DNA of 64,000 nucleotides from Streptomyces coeruleorubidus (GTDB taxonomy: Bacteria > Actinomycetota > Actinomycetes > Streptomycetales > Streptomycetaceae), in contig NZ_CP023694.1 in NCBI RefSeq assembly GCF_008705135.1, positions 4,941,001 through 5,005,000 of the forward strand, given 5' to 3'. Positions 33,520 to 42,317 of this stretch are shown here, piece by piece. Made by a program: the position numbers and the translations under genes. Within the stretch, counting starts at the first letter, position 1, and every line of letters begins with the position of its first letter. The notes beneath the pieces were generated by a model that was not told the origin of the DNA, did no database searches, and saw nothing but the letters and a program-made list of their open reading frames with translations.

Positions 33520-35559
33520 ATGACCGACTTACCTCGGGACGACTCCGCCACCCGTGCACGCTGGCAGACCTGCCTCAGGCTCGCCCGCGAACTCCTCCTC
33601 GTCGGGCCGGACGGCACCGACCTCAAACTCGGCTACCTGCACACCCTGATAGACACGGGCCGCCTCGGCCCCACCCCGCACCCGCGCAAGAAGATCCTCG
33701 TCGTCGGCGCCGGCATCACCGGCCTCGTCGCCGGCCGGCTGCTCAAGGACGCCGGACACGACGTCACCATCCTGGAGGCCAACGCCGGCCGCGTCGGCGG
33801 ACGCATCAAGACCTTCCGCGCCACCAAACACCACCAGCCCTTCGACGACCCCGCCCAGTACGCCGAGGCGGGCGCCATGCGGCTGCCCGACTTCCACCCG
33901 CTCGTCCTCGCCCTGGTCGACAAACTCGGGCTCGGCCGCCGCCAGTTCTACAACGTGGACGTGGCCCCCGGCACCGGCAGCGGCCCCGACGTCCCCGTGC
34001 CCCCGGTGACGTACACCTCCTTCACCGGCCGCACCTGGACCTACGGCGACGACAGCCCGGACTTCCGCGAACCCGACAAGCGCGGCAACTCCTGGATCCG
34101 CGCCAACCGCACCCAGGTGCGGCGCGCCGACTACGCCGCCGGTCCCGAGCGGATCAACGAGGGCTTCCACCTCACCGACGACGAGGTCCGCGCCCCCGTC
34201 GTGAAGATGGTCGACGACGCGCTGGAGAGCGTGCGCGACTACTACTCCGACGTCGTCGACGGCAAGCGCGTCAACAAGCCGTTCGAGGAGTGGGTCGAGG
34301 GCTGGGCGCGGGTGATCCGCGACTTCGACGGCTACTCGATGGGCGGCTTCCTGCGCGATCACGCCGGTCTCAGCGACGAGGCGATCGAGGCCGTCGGAAC
34401 GCTGGAGAACATGTCCTCGCGGCTGCATCTGTCGTTCTTCCACAGCTTCCTGAGCCGCAGCGACATCAATCCCGGCGTCCGCTACTGGGAGATACCCGGC
34501 GGCAGTTGGCGCCTGCCGCACGCCCTCCACCAGGGCCTGCGCGACGAGGTGCGGCTCGGCCACCGCATGATCCGCCTCGAGTACCACGACCCCAGCCGCG
34601 ACACCGACCCGGAGGGCACCGGCGCCGTGGGGCCCGACGGGTGGGGCGTGGCCGTGCAGACCGTCGCCGAGAACGATCCACAGGCCCCGCCGCGCCTGTG
34701 GACGGCCGACCTGGCGATCGTCACCATCCCGTTCTCCGCCCTGCGCTTCGTGGAGATCGTCCCGTCGATGTCGTACAAGAAGCGCCGCGCGATCATCGAG
34801 ACCCACTACGACCAGGCCACCAAGGTGCTGCTGGAGTTCAGCCACCGGTGGTGGGAGTTCACCGAGGCCGACTGGCGCGACGAACTCGACCGCGTCGCAC
34901 CCGGCCTGTACGAGTACTACCGGCTGGGCGCCCAGGTGGACGCCGAACCCGCCCTCACGTTCGACGGGTCGGGCACCGACCTGCTGGCGGCCGCCGTCAA
35001 GGACAGCAGCGTCACCGAGGAGATGCGTCAGCTCAACAGCACCCTGCCGCTGCGCGGCCCCGCGGTCCGCCCCGCCACCCACTGCTTCGGAGGGGGCTCG
35101 GCCACCGACAACCCCAACCGGTTCATGTACTACCCCTCGCACCGGGTCGAGGGCAGCACCGGCGGCGTCGTGCTCGCCTCGTACTGCTGGTCGGACGACG
35201 CCGCCCGCTGGGACTCCATGCGCCCCGCGGAACGCTACGTCTACGCCCTGCGCAACCTCCAGGCCCTGCACGGCCGCCGCATCGAGGTGTTCTTCACCGG
35301 ACGCGGCGCCACTCAGAGCTGGGCCCGCGACCCGTACGCCTTCGGCGAGGCCGCCATCTACACCGCGCACCAGATGACCAGCTTCCACCTGGACGTCTCC
35401 CGGCCCGAAGGCCCCGTGCACTTCGCCGGGGAGCACACCTCCCTCAAGCACGCCTGGATCGAGGGCGCCCTGGAGAGCGCCGTGCGTGCCGCCCTCGCCG
35501 TCCACCAGGCCCCGCCGGTCACCACCCCGGGCGCGGACCGGGAGGGGGACCGCTCATGA
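33520..35559 (+). CDS. Flavin-dependent L-amino-acid oxidase / monooxygenase
   Basis: A 679-residue flavoprotein of the amine oxidase family. A helical N-terminal segment (RWQTCLRLARELLLVGPDGTDLKL) precedes the FAD motif VVGAGITG (Gly63, Gly65, Gly68), the GRVGGRIKTF stretch and, near the C-terminus, HFAGEHTSLKHAWIEGALESA, which contacts FAD. The length and N-terminal extension resemble the bacterial L-amino-acid oxidase / phenylalanine and tryptophan monooxygenase group rather than small MAO enzymes. It probably converts an L-amino acid to the 2-keto acid (or amide) with H2O2 formation. ATG 33520 chosen; ATG 33469 is in frame but no clear ribosome site marks either. Stop overlaps the decarboxylase start. 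Confidence 0.85.
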   Translation: MTDLPRDDSATRARWQTCLRLARELLLVGPDGTDLKLGYLHTLIDTGRLGPTPHPRKKILVVGAGITGLVAGRLLKDAGHDVTILEANAGRVGGRIKTFRATKHHQPFDDPAQYAEAGAMRLPDFHPLVLALVDKLGLGRRQFYNVDVAPGTGSGPDVPVPPVTYTSFTGRTWTYGDDSPDFREPDKRGNSWIRANRTQVRRADYAAGPERINEGFHLTDDEVRAPVVKMVDDALESVRDYYSDVVDGKRVNKPFEEWVEGWARVIRDFDGYSMGGFLRDHAGLSDEAIEAVGTLENMSSRLHLSFFHSFLSRSDINPGVRYWEIPGGSWRLPHALHQGLRDEVRLGHRMIRLEYHDPSRDTDPEGTGAVGPDGWGVAVQTVAENDPQAPPRLWTADLAIVTIPFSALRFVEIVPSMSYKKRRAIIETHYDQATKVLLEFSHRWWEFTEADWRDELDRVAPGLYEYYRLGAQVDAEPALTFDGSGTDLLAAAVKDSSVTEEMRQLNSTLPLRGPAVRPATHCFGGGSATDNPNRFMYYPSHRVEGSTGGVVLASYCWSDDAARWDSMRPAERYVYALRNLQALHGRRIEVFFTGRGATQSWARDPYAFGEAAIYTAHQMTSFHLDVSRPEGPVHFAGEHTSLKHAWIEGALESAVRAALAVHQAPPVTTPGADREGDRS

Positions 35560-37400
35560 CCGCGATGGACCACGAGTGCACAGTCGCCCGCTACCTCGCC
35601 CTGCGTCTGGCCGAGCTGGGCATCACGCACCTGTTCGGCGTCCCCGGCAACCACCTCGGCCCGTTCCTGACCACCCTGCGGGCCGAGGGCGACATCGAGT
35701 GGGTCGGAACCCCCACGGAGGGCGGCGCGGGCCAGGCCGCCGACGCCTACGCCCGTATCCACGGCATCGGAGCGGCCGCCGTCACTTACAGCGTTGGCGC
35801 GTTCAACCTGCTCAACGCCTGCGGCGGCGCCTACGTCGAACAGGTCCCGCTGGTCGCCGTCAACGCCTCCCCGCCCTACGAGCAGTGGCAGAACTACCGT
35901 GCCGTCGGCCTGCTCACCTCGCACATGAGCCCCCGCCCGGAGAGCAACCTGGACGTCTACCGGCAGGTCACCGTGGACGCCCAGGCCATCTCCAACCCGG
36001 GCCTCGCCCCCGGCCAGATCGACGCCGCGCTCACCGCGTGCCTCTCCGAGCGCCGGCCGGTCTACCTGGAGGTCATGGAGGACCTCTGGGACGAGCCCTG
36101 CCCCGAGCCCCATGCGCCGATCGTCCCCCGGGAGCGGCCGTTCAGCGCGCGCAACCAGACCATGCTGGACAAGGCCGTGCAGGCGGTCCTCACCCTGGTC
36201 GAGGAGCACCCCGGCCCGGACGGCAGGCCCCGCCCCGTCGTCTGGGCCGGCGAGGAGATCGACCGGTTCCGCCTCGGCGGGCAGCTCGTCGACCTGGTGG
36301 AGGCGACGGGCGTGCCGTTCTGCACGACCGTCGGCGCCAAAGCCGTCGTCGACGAGGACCTGCCGCAGTTCCACGGCGTCTACAACGGCGGCGCCAGCCA
36401 CCCGGACGTGCACGCCGTGTTCAAGGACTGGGCCACCTGCCGCATCGGGCTCGGCGCCTGGTCCACGTCCAAGAACCTGGGCGGGGAGCAGAGCGTCGGC
36501 GACGACTGGGTGATGGCCGCGCACGGCGGCATCAGCGTCGGCACCTCCTACTTCCCCGACGTCCAGCTCACACAGTTGCTGCCCGCCCTCCAGGACGCGC
36601 TGGTGAAGGCGTACGGCTCAGGGGGCCTGACCGCCGACTACTACGCCGAGTCCTACGCCCACCACGGACCGCGCGAGAACCGCCCGGCGGGTCTGGAACA
36701 CCACCGGGCCTCACTGCGCAGCAGCCGCTCGCCCCACCGGCGCGCCGAACGCCTCACCTACGACGCCGTGTTCGACCGGATCAACCACTTCCTGAACCAC
36801 GAGACGCGGGAGGACTGGACGGTCGTCTCCGACGCCGCGTTCTCCCTCATCGGCTCGATGAACCTGTCCCTGCCGGCGGGCGGGTTCCTGTCACAGGTCA
36901 GCTGGCTGTCCATCGGCTGGTCGGTCGGCGCGGCCACCGGCGCCGCGCTCGCCCCCGAGCGCGGCGCCGTCCGCCCGATGGTGTTCGTCGGCGACGGCGC
37001 CTTCCAGGAGACCTGCCAGGAACTCTCCACGCACACCAGGCACGGCCTGCGGTCGGTGGTGTTCGTCATGGACAACGGCCACTTCTACGGCGTCGAGCAG
37101 ATGCTGGTGCATCCGGCGTACTACGCGGACCACGACGCGGCCGACCCCGACTTCTACAACGTCCTCCACCCCTGGCACTACGACCGCCTCGCGGACGTCT
37201 TCGCCGGGAAGCACACCCCGGCGAACGGCGTCACCGTCGCGCACACCGCGGAACTCGACGACCTCCTGGACCGCCTCACCGACCCGGCCGACCCGCTGAA
37301 CGCCGGACCGCTTTTGGTCCGCGTCCGTCTGCACCGCCACGACTACCCGCGGGCGATGGCGTACAAGGTGCCCAAGAAGAAGGAGCAGCAGCATGGCTGA
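35556..37400 (+). CDS. Thiamine-diphosphate-dependent alpha-keto-acid decarboxylase
   Basis: A 614-residue ThDP enzyme of the pyruvate/indolepyruvate decarboxylase-like group: N-terminal Pyr domain with LFGVPGNHLGPFL and the activating Glu55 in TPTEGGAGQAADAYAR, a middle domain (~200-340), and a C-terminal PP domain with GDGAFQ (479-484) followed by DNGHFYGVEQ (Asp506, Asn507), the GDG-x(24)-DN thiamine/magnesium motif. Substrate is likely the 2-keto acid made by the oxidase encoded just upstream, giving an aldehyde (inference). A ~70-residue insertion rich in His/Arg (about residues 355-405) is unusual. ATG 35556 overlaps the oxidase stop, and its own end overlaps the PixA-like start. Confidence 0.88.
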   Translation: MTAMDHECTVARYLALRLAELGITHLFGVPGNHLGPFLTTLRAEGDIEWVGTPTEGGAGQAADAYARIHGIGAAAVTYSVGAFNLLNACGGAYVEQVPLVAVNASPPYEQWQNYRAVGLLTSHMSPRPESNLDVYRQVTVDAQAISNPGLAPGQIDAALTACLSERRPVYLEVMEDLWDEPCPEPHAPIVPRERPFSARNQTMLDKAVQAVLTLVEEHPGPDGRPRPVVWAGEEIDRFRLGGQLVDLVEATGVPFCTTVGAKAVVDEDLPQFHGVYNGGASHPDVHAVFKDWATCRIGLGAWSTSKNLGGEQSVGDDWVMAAHGGISVGTSYFPDVQLTQLLPALQDALVKAYGSGGLTADYYAESYAHHGPRENRPAGLEHHRASLRSSRSPHRRAERLTYDAVFDRINHFLNHETREDWTVVSDAAFSLIGSMNLSLPAGGFLSQVSWLSIGWSVGAATGAALAPERGAVRPMVFVGDGAFQETCQELSTHTRHGLRSVVFVMDNGHFYGVEQMLVHPAYYADHDAADPDFYNVLHPWHYDRLADVFAGKHTPANGVTVAHTAELDDLLDRLTDPADPLNAGPLLVRVRLHRHDYPRAMAYKVPKKKEQQHG

Positions 37401-37902
37401 TCTCAACGTACTGATCGCGTTCGACGCGGCCACGATCGTCGAACGGAACCCCAGCGCGTCCCGGAACCCCGACGCGCCGACGTGGGTCGACCACAACCTG
37501 ATCTACATGACGACCCGCCTCGACCACATAGTCGGCACGTCGGGCGCCGAACTGAACCTCCGGGCCGAACCCGGCGACAGCATCAGGTGGCGCGAGACGA
37601 CCCTCTCGCTCGGCAGCGACTACAAGGCACTGCTGTACCGGTACGTCAGCAACGACCCCCAGCACCAGTTGATCAGGACACCGGAGATCGAGGTGGTCGA
37701 CGGCATCTATCCCCTGCCGAAGGAGGGATCCGAGGGCAGGCCGAACTTCGACACGCAGCGGTACCAGGACCACTACTGGCGCACGACCGTCAAGAAGGCC
37801 GGCCAGGTCACCTACCACTTCTCCTTCCAGATCCTGGACCGCCACCGCCAGTTGAAGGGCTACTTCCAGTGGGATCCCTTCATCACCATCGAGGATTCCT
37901 GA
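37393..37902 (+). CDS. PixA/AidA-type inclusion body family protein
   Basis: A 169-residue protein matching the PixA/AidA pattern: an initial NVLIAFDAATIVERNPSASR, PDAPTWVDHNLIYM, SGAELNLRAEPGDSIRWRE, and the conserved ending GYFQWDPFITIED. PixA is the methionine-rich inclusion protein of Xenorhabdus and AidA a quorum-regulated Burkholderia protein; biochemical function is not established. ATG 37393 overlaps the decarboxylase stop by 8 bp, so it is co-translated with the oxidase-decarboxylase pair, which is why an accessory or product-related role seems plausible. Unlike PixA it is not Met-rich. Confidence 0.82.
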   Translation: MADLNVLIAFDAATIVERNPSASRNPDAPTWVDHNLIYMTTRLDHIVGTSGAELNLRAEPGDSIRWRETTLSLGSDYKALLYRYVSNDPQHQLIRTPEIEVVDGIYPLPKEGSEGRPNFDTQRYQDHYWRTTVKKAGQVTYHFSFQILDRHRQLKGYFQWDPFITIEDS

Positions 37903-37953
37903 GCAGAGGTGGTCTGAGGGACCGTCGTCGGACGGACGTGCGACGATCCCCGG

Positions 37954-38502
37954 GTGAATGATCTACGCGTCCGCCCGGCCACCGAGGCCGACCTGGCCAC
38001 CCTCGTCCGTCTCCGTGACGCCGCGGCCCGCTGGATGCTGGCCCGCGGTGTCACCGGGCAGTGGCGGCCGGGGGAGCTGGACGAGGAGCACTTCCGTCAG
38101 GTCATGGCGCGCGGCGAGGTCTGGCTCGCGGAGGCCGGCGGGCGTGTCCTCGGTGCCTGGGAGCTGTGGTGGCAGGACGAGGCCGCCTGGGGGCCGCAGC
38201 CGCCCGTGGCCGGGTACGTGCACCGGCTCATGGTGGACCGGAGCGCCGCCGCGCCCGGAACGGGGCGGCTGCTGCTGGAGGCCGCGGAGCGCCGGGTGGC
38301 CGAGGCCGGACGGATCCGGGTCCGCCTGGACTGCCTGGCGGGCAACGCGCAGCTCAACGCCTATTACCGGCAGGCCGGTTACCGCGTCGTGGGCCACAAG
38401 GAGGGCAAGCCGCAGCCGGGCGGGGCGCCCAAGTCCTTCACCCTGCTGGAGAAGGAGCTCTCCGGTCCCACAGCCCCGGGGACCTCGCTCCGCAGCGGTT
38501 AG
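37954..38502 (+). CDS. GNAT family N-acetyltransferase
   Basis: A 182-residue acetyltransferase: RVRPATEADLATLVRLR start, a beta-strand pair around EVWLAEAGGRVLGAWEL, the acetyl-CoA region VHRLMVDRSAAAPGTGRLLLEAAERR (Q/RxxGxG/A in the relaxed form APGTGR), and LDCLAGNAQLNAYYRQAGYRVVGHK, the usual C-terminal GNAT ending. Substrate unknown. GTG 37954 is the first start in frame. It lies 51 bp after the PixA-like gene and may belong to the same transcript; the LysR gene starts 10 bp after its stop. Confidence 0.9.
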   Translation: MNDLRVRPATEADLATLVRLRDAAARWMLARGVTGQWRPGELDEEHFRQVMARGEVWLAEAGGRVLGAWELWWQDEAAWGPQPPVAGYVHRLMVDRSAAAPGTGRLLLEAAERRVAEAGRIRVRLDCLAGNAQLNAYYRQAGYRVVGHKEGKPQPGGAPKSFTLLEKELSGPTAPGTSLRSG

Positions 38503-38512
38503 GGTGAACCGT

Positions 38513-39424
38513 GTGGAGCTCCTGCACCTGCGCTATTTCGTCGCCGTCGCCCAAGAACTGAACTTCTCCACCGCGGCCCGCAAACTGCACATGGCGGCAT
38601 CCCCTTTGAGCAGGCGGATCAAGGATCTCGAGAACGAGCTCGGACACCGGCTGTTCGACCGCGACACCCATCATGTGCGGCTCACCCCGGCCGGCAGCGC
38701 GCTGCTGCCGATCGCCCGCGGGGTCCTGGAGCAGGTCGACTCCATCCAGTGGCGGCTGGACGAGACGGCCCGGCCACGGCGGACCACCCTGCTGCTCGGT
38801 GTTCCGAGCGGTATCCATCCGGACCTGCGGGCACGGATGGACGCGCTCGCCGAGCGGGTCGGTGACCGGTTCGAGATCAAACGCTGGCCGGGCGGCACCG
38901 AGCGTCTGGTCGACGCCGTGTGCGACGGCAGACTGGCGCTGACCCTGGCCCGCCTCCCGGTCGGCGGCGACCCGGCCCTGGAACAGCTGCCGGTGATGTC
39001 GGAGCGGCTCGGCGCGGTCGTGCCCAGGGACCGGTTCGCCGGGCGGGAGTCGATCGCCCTGGCGGAACTGTCCGGACTGGCCTACGCGGGCTCGCCCACG
39101 GCCGTGACCAACGCGTATTTCCGCGGTCTCGACCAGCAGCTTGCCGAACTCGGCGTCAAGAAGCGTATCGAAATCGGCAGCGCGACATTCGACGGAGTTT
39201 CCGAGATAGTGTCCAGCGGCCTGGCGTTCTCCATTTCCATGCTGGATCCGCGAAGCCCCGTGCAGAATCACCGTCTCGACAATGTGACCGTCCTTCCCTT
39301 CTCGGATTTCCATCCCCGCCTGGAGACCGGACTGCTGTGGCGCAAGGACCGTGCGCACGGCGGTGACCTGGAGGAAGTCGTCGCCGCCGCCCGCGAGATC
39401 TTCGCCGAGCCGCTCCACACCTGA
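38513..39424 (+). CDS. LysR family transcriptional regulator
   Basis: A 303-residue regulator: N-terminal winged helix (LLHLRYFVAVAQELNFSTAARKL, MAASPLSRRIKDLENELGHRLFDR) and a LysR substrate-binding domain (~90-295). GTG 38513 is preferred over GTG 38504 because AGGGTG precedes it and the protein then begins at the normal family position. It is transcribed in the same direction as the acyl-CoA operon that follows, but a strong terminator separates them. Regulation of that operon by its product is likely but not shown. Confidence 0.92.
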   Translation: MELLHLRYFVAVAQELNFSTAARKLHMAASPLSRRIKDLENELGHRLFDRDTHHVRLTPAGSALLPIARGVLEQVDSIQWRLDETARPRRTTLLLGVPSGIHPDLRARMDALAERVGDRFEIKRWPGGTERLVDAVCDGRLALTLARLPVGGDPALEQLPVMSERLGAVVPRDRFAGRESIALAELSGLAYAGSPTAVTNAYFRGLDQQLAELGVKKRIEIGSATFDGVSEIVSSGLAFSISMLDPRSPVQNHRLDNVTVLPFSDFHPRLETGLLWRKDRAHGGDLEEVVAAAREIFAEPLHT

Positions 39425-39453
39425 TCCATCCAAGTATTCGGAAAGCTTTCACC

Positions 39454-39488
39454 AAAGGCGGTATGACCACTGCGGTCATACCGCCTTT
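39454..39488 (+). terminator. Strong intrinsic terminator after the LysR gene
   Basis: A perfect 15-bp stem (39454-39468 with 39474-39488) and 5-base loop, starting AAAGGCGG and ending CCGCCTTT, so it can act in both directions. It insulates the LysR gene from the CoA operon, which must then have its own promoter in 39489-39590. Confidence 0.9.
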
Positions 39489-39590
39489 CGTTCATCGGTC
39501 ACTCCATTTGTTTCCGTTCCTCGCCTCCTCCTTGCTAACTTAGTTTCCAGATACACATACATGACGGAGCGAGGAGTTGAAGGAAAAGCG

Positions 39591-40760
39591 ATGACGGACA
39601 TCACGGACACCGCCACCGGCCCCCTGGAGGGCATCCGCGTGATCGACCTGTCCACCGTGGTGATGGGCCCCTACGCGGCACAGATCCTCGGCGACCTGGG
39701 CGCCGACGTGATCAAGATCGAGTCGCCCGCCGACACCGTGCGCGTGGGCCACTACCGCACCACGCCGGGCATGACCCCGCTGAACCTCAACGTCAACCGC
39801 AACAAGCGCAGCGTGGCCCTCAACCTCAAGGACGACACCGACCGGGAGCGGGCGCTGCGGCTGATCGACACCGCCGACGTGCTGATCACCAACATGCGGC
39901 CGGGCGCACTGCACCGCCTCGGCCTGTCCCACGACGACATCGCCGCCCGCAACCCGGGCCTCGTCTACGCGCACGCCCAGGGCTTCCGCAGCGACTCGGA
40001 CCGGGCCGGCAACGCCGCCTACGACGAGACCGTGCAGGCCGCGTCCGGCCTGGTCGACATCGCCGACCGGGCGCTCGGCGAGCCCGTCTACCTGCCGACC
40101 ATCATCGGCGACAAGGTCTCCTCCCTGACCATCGCCTACAGCGTGCTCGCCGCCCTGCTGCACCGGAACAGGACCGGGCAGGGCCAGCTCGTCGAGATCC
40201 CGATGACGGACACCCTCATCGCGTTCAACCTGGTCGAGCACCTGGCGGGACACACCCACGTGCCCGAGACGGGCCCCACCGGCTTCGCCCTGTCGATGCT
40301 GAAGGGTCACAAGGCGGTGCGCACCAAGGACGGCCTGGCCTGCGTCATGCCGTACAACCCGCGGAACTACCGGGACTTCTTCACCGCCGCCGGACGCCCG
40401 GACCTCGCGGAGGACCCGCGCGTCAACGGGGACGCCATCGACAGTGCCGACCACGAGGACCTGGCCGCGCTCCTGGAGACCTGCGCCCCGGCGCTGACCA
40501 CCGAGGAGTGGGCGGAGGTGTGCGCCAAGCACAGCATCCCGATGGCTCCGGTGCTGGAACTGGACCGCGCCCACGAGGACCCCTACGTCCGCGACGGCCA
40601 CCTGCTCGACACCGTCGAGCACCCGACCGAGGGCACGGTCCGCACCATCGGCATCCCGCTGCGCTTCTCCGCCACCCCCGGCTCGATCCGCCGTCTGGCA
40701 CCGGTCGCCGGCCAGGACACCGAGAACGTCCTCGCCGAGCTCGACGCCGCCGCCCGCTGA
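39591..40760 (+). CDS. CaiB/BaiF-type (class III) CoA transferase
   Basis: A 389-residue class III CoA transferase. Typical landmarks are GIRVIDLSTVVMGPYAAQILGDLGADVIKIE, LNVNRNKRSVALNLK, LITNMRPGALHRLGLS and the putative catalytic Asp145 in AAYDETVQAASGL (the family forms an Asp-CoA intermediate). It moves CoA from a donor thioester to a free carboxylate, so it probably activates the substrate of the pathway. ATG 39591 has GAAGGAAA upstream. First gene of a five-gene operon with crotonase, acetoacetate decarboxylase, hydroxyacyl-CoA dehydrogenase and acyl-CoA dehydrogenase. Confidence 0.92.
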   Translation: MTDITDTATGPLEGIRVIDLSTVVMGPYAAQILGDLGADVIKIESPADTVRVGHYRTTPGMTPLNLNVNRNKRSVALNLKDDTDRERALRLIDTADVLITNMRPGALHRLGLSHDDIAARNPGLVYAHAQGFRSDSDRAGNAAYDETVQAASGLVDIADRALGEPVYLPTIIGDKVSSLTIAYSVLAALLHRNRTGQGQLVEIPMTDTLIAFNLVEHLAGHTHVPETGPTGFALSMLKGHKAVRTKDGLACVMPYNPRNYRDFFTAAGRPDLAEDPRVNGDAIDSADHEDLAALLETCAPALTTEEWAEVCAKHSIPMAPVLELDRAHEDPYVRDGHLLDTVEHPTEGTVRTIGIPLRFSATPGSIRRLAPVAGQDTENVLAELDAAAR

Positions 40761-40787
40761 CCGTCTGACCGTCACAGGAGGACAACC

Positions 40788-41564
40788 ATGAGCACCCCCA
40801 CACCTCCCGCCGTACGCACCGAACGGATCGGCTCCGCCCTGCTGATCACCCTCGACCGCCCCGAGGCCCGCAACGCCGTGAACGCAGCGGTCGCCGCCGG
40901 CCTGACCGCCGCACTGGACGAACTGGAGGCCGACCCCGAGCTGCGGGCCGGTGTCCTGACCGGCGAGGGCGGCACGTTCAGCGCCGGCATGGACCTCAAG
41001 GCCGCGCTGCGCGGTGAGTCGCCCGAGGTCGAAGGCCGCGGCTTCGGCGGCCTGACCGAGGCCGAGCCGGCCAAGCCCCTCATCGCCGCCGTGGAGGGTT
41101 ACGCCATGGGCGGCGGCTTCGAACTGGCCCTGGCCTGCGACCTGATCGTCGCGGCCGAGGACGCCCGGTTCGGGCTGCCCGAGGTCAAGCGCGGGCTGAT
41201 CGCGGCGGGCGGCGGCGTGATCCGGCTGCCCAAGCGCATCCCGCACCACCTGGCCATGGAACTCCTGCTGACCGGCGAGCCCGTCGACGGCCGCCGCGCC
41301 GGCGAACTGGGTCTGGCCAACCGGGTCACCGCCACCGGCCAGGCCGTCGTCGAGGCGCTCCGGCTGGCCGAACGGCTCGCGGAGAACGCCCCGCTCGCAC
41401 TCGCGGCCGTCAAGCGCGTCGTCCGCGCCGCCGACGGAGCGCCCGACGCCGACGCCTTCGCCTTCCAGCGCGGGGAGATGAAGACCCTGATGGCCTCGGC
41501 GGACGTACGCGAGGGCATGACCGCCTTCGCCGAGCGCCGCCCCGCGCGGTGGACGGGACGGTGA
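40788..41564 (+). CDS. Enoyl-CoA hydratase/isomerase (crotonase)
   Basis: A 258-residue crotonase. The oxyanion-hole segments are GTFSAGMDLKAAL and GYAMGGGFELALACDL, and both hydratase glutamates are present: Glu112 in GGGFE and Glu132 in FGLPE. This supports true hydration of a 2-enoyl-CoA rather than another crotonase reaction. ATG 40788 has GGAGG upstream, 27 bp after the CoA transferase stop. In the operon it would follow the acyl-CoA dehydrogenase and precede the hydroxyacyl-CoA dehydrogenase. Confidence 0.93.
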   Translation: MSTPTPPAVRTERIGSALLITLDRPEARNAVNAAVAAGLTAALDELEADPELRAGVLTGEGGTFSAGMDLKAALRGESPEVEGRGFGGLTEAEPAKPLIAAVEGYAMGGGFELALACDLIVAAEDARFGLPEVKRGLIAAGGGVIRLPKRIPHHLAMELLLTGEPVDGRRAGELGLANRVTATGQAVVEALRLAERLAENAPLALAAVKRVVRAADGAPDADAFAFQRGEMKTLMASADVREGMTAFAERRPARWTGR

Positions 41565-41570
41565 GCCGGC

Positions 41571-42317
41571 ATGCAGGCCGAGGACGTACGACAGCACCTC
41601 ACCACCCCGCTCACCAGCCCGGCGTACGCGCCGACGGTCCCGCGGTTCACCGACCGTGAGTACCTCAACGTCGTCTACCGCACCGATCCCGACGCGCTGC
41701 GGGCCGTCGTCCCCGAACCGCTGCGGATCGGTGAACCCCTGGTCCGGTTCGAGGTCATGAAGATGGGCGACGTCAGCGGATACGGCCCCTACACGGAGGC
41801 CGGCCAGGCGATCCCCGTGAGCTTCGAGGGCGAGCACGGCGAGTACCTGCACGCCATGTACCTCGACAACTTCCCGGCGACCGCCTCCGGCCGCGAGGTC
41901 TCCGCCTACCCGAAGGTCCTCGGCTCCCCGTCGCTCACCGTCGACTCCGGCGCGCTCGTCGGCACCCTCGACCACGGCAGCCTGCGGGTCGCCACCGCGA
42001 CGATGGGCTACAAGCACCACGAGCTGGACCGGCGCGAGGCCGAGGCGCAGATCACCGTGCCGACGTTCATGCTCAAGACCGTCCCCGGCTACGACGGTTC
42101 GCCGCGGGTGCAGGAACTCGTCCGCACGCGCATCACCGACGTCACCGTCAAGGGGGCATGGACCGGCCCCGCCCGGCTCCAGCTCTTCCAGCACGTACTC
42201 GCCCCGCTGGCCGACCTGCCGGTGCTGGAGATCGTGTCGGCCAGCCACCTCCTCACCGACCTGACGCTGTCCGGCGCCGAGCCGGTCCACGACTACCTGA
42301 AGGGAGCCGCGTCATGA
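41571..42317 (+). CDS. adc: Acetoacetate decarboxylase family protein
   Basis: A 248-residue protein of the ADC family. Lys115 in SAYPKVLGSP aligns with the Schiff-base lysine of clostridial acetoacetate decarboxylase, and PEPLRIGEPLVRFEVMKM and MYLDNFPATASGREVSAYPK are characteristic. With the lysine present, decarboxylation of acetoacetate or a related 3-keto acid is plausible, though ADC-like proteins with other reactions (aldolase-dehydratase type) are known. It sits inside an operon whose other enzymes would yield a 3-ketoacyl-CoA. ATG 41571; stop overlaps the next start. Confidence 0.85.
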   Translation: MQAEDVRQHLTTPLTSPAYAPTVPRFTDREYLNVVYRTDPDALRAVVPEPLRIGEPLVRFEVMKMGDVSGYGPYTEAGQAIPVSFEGEHGEYLHAMYLDNFPATASGREVSAYPKVLGSPSLTVDSGALVGTLDHGSLRVATATMGYKHHELDRREAEAQITVPTFMLKTVPGYDGSPRVQELVRTRITDVTVKGAWTGPARLQLFQHVLAPLADLPVLEIVSASHLLTDLTLSGAEPVHDYLKGAAS

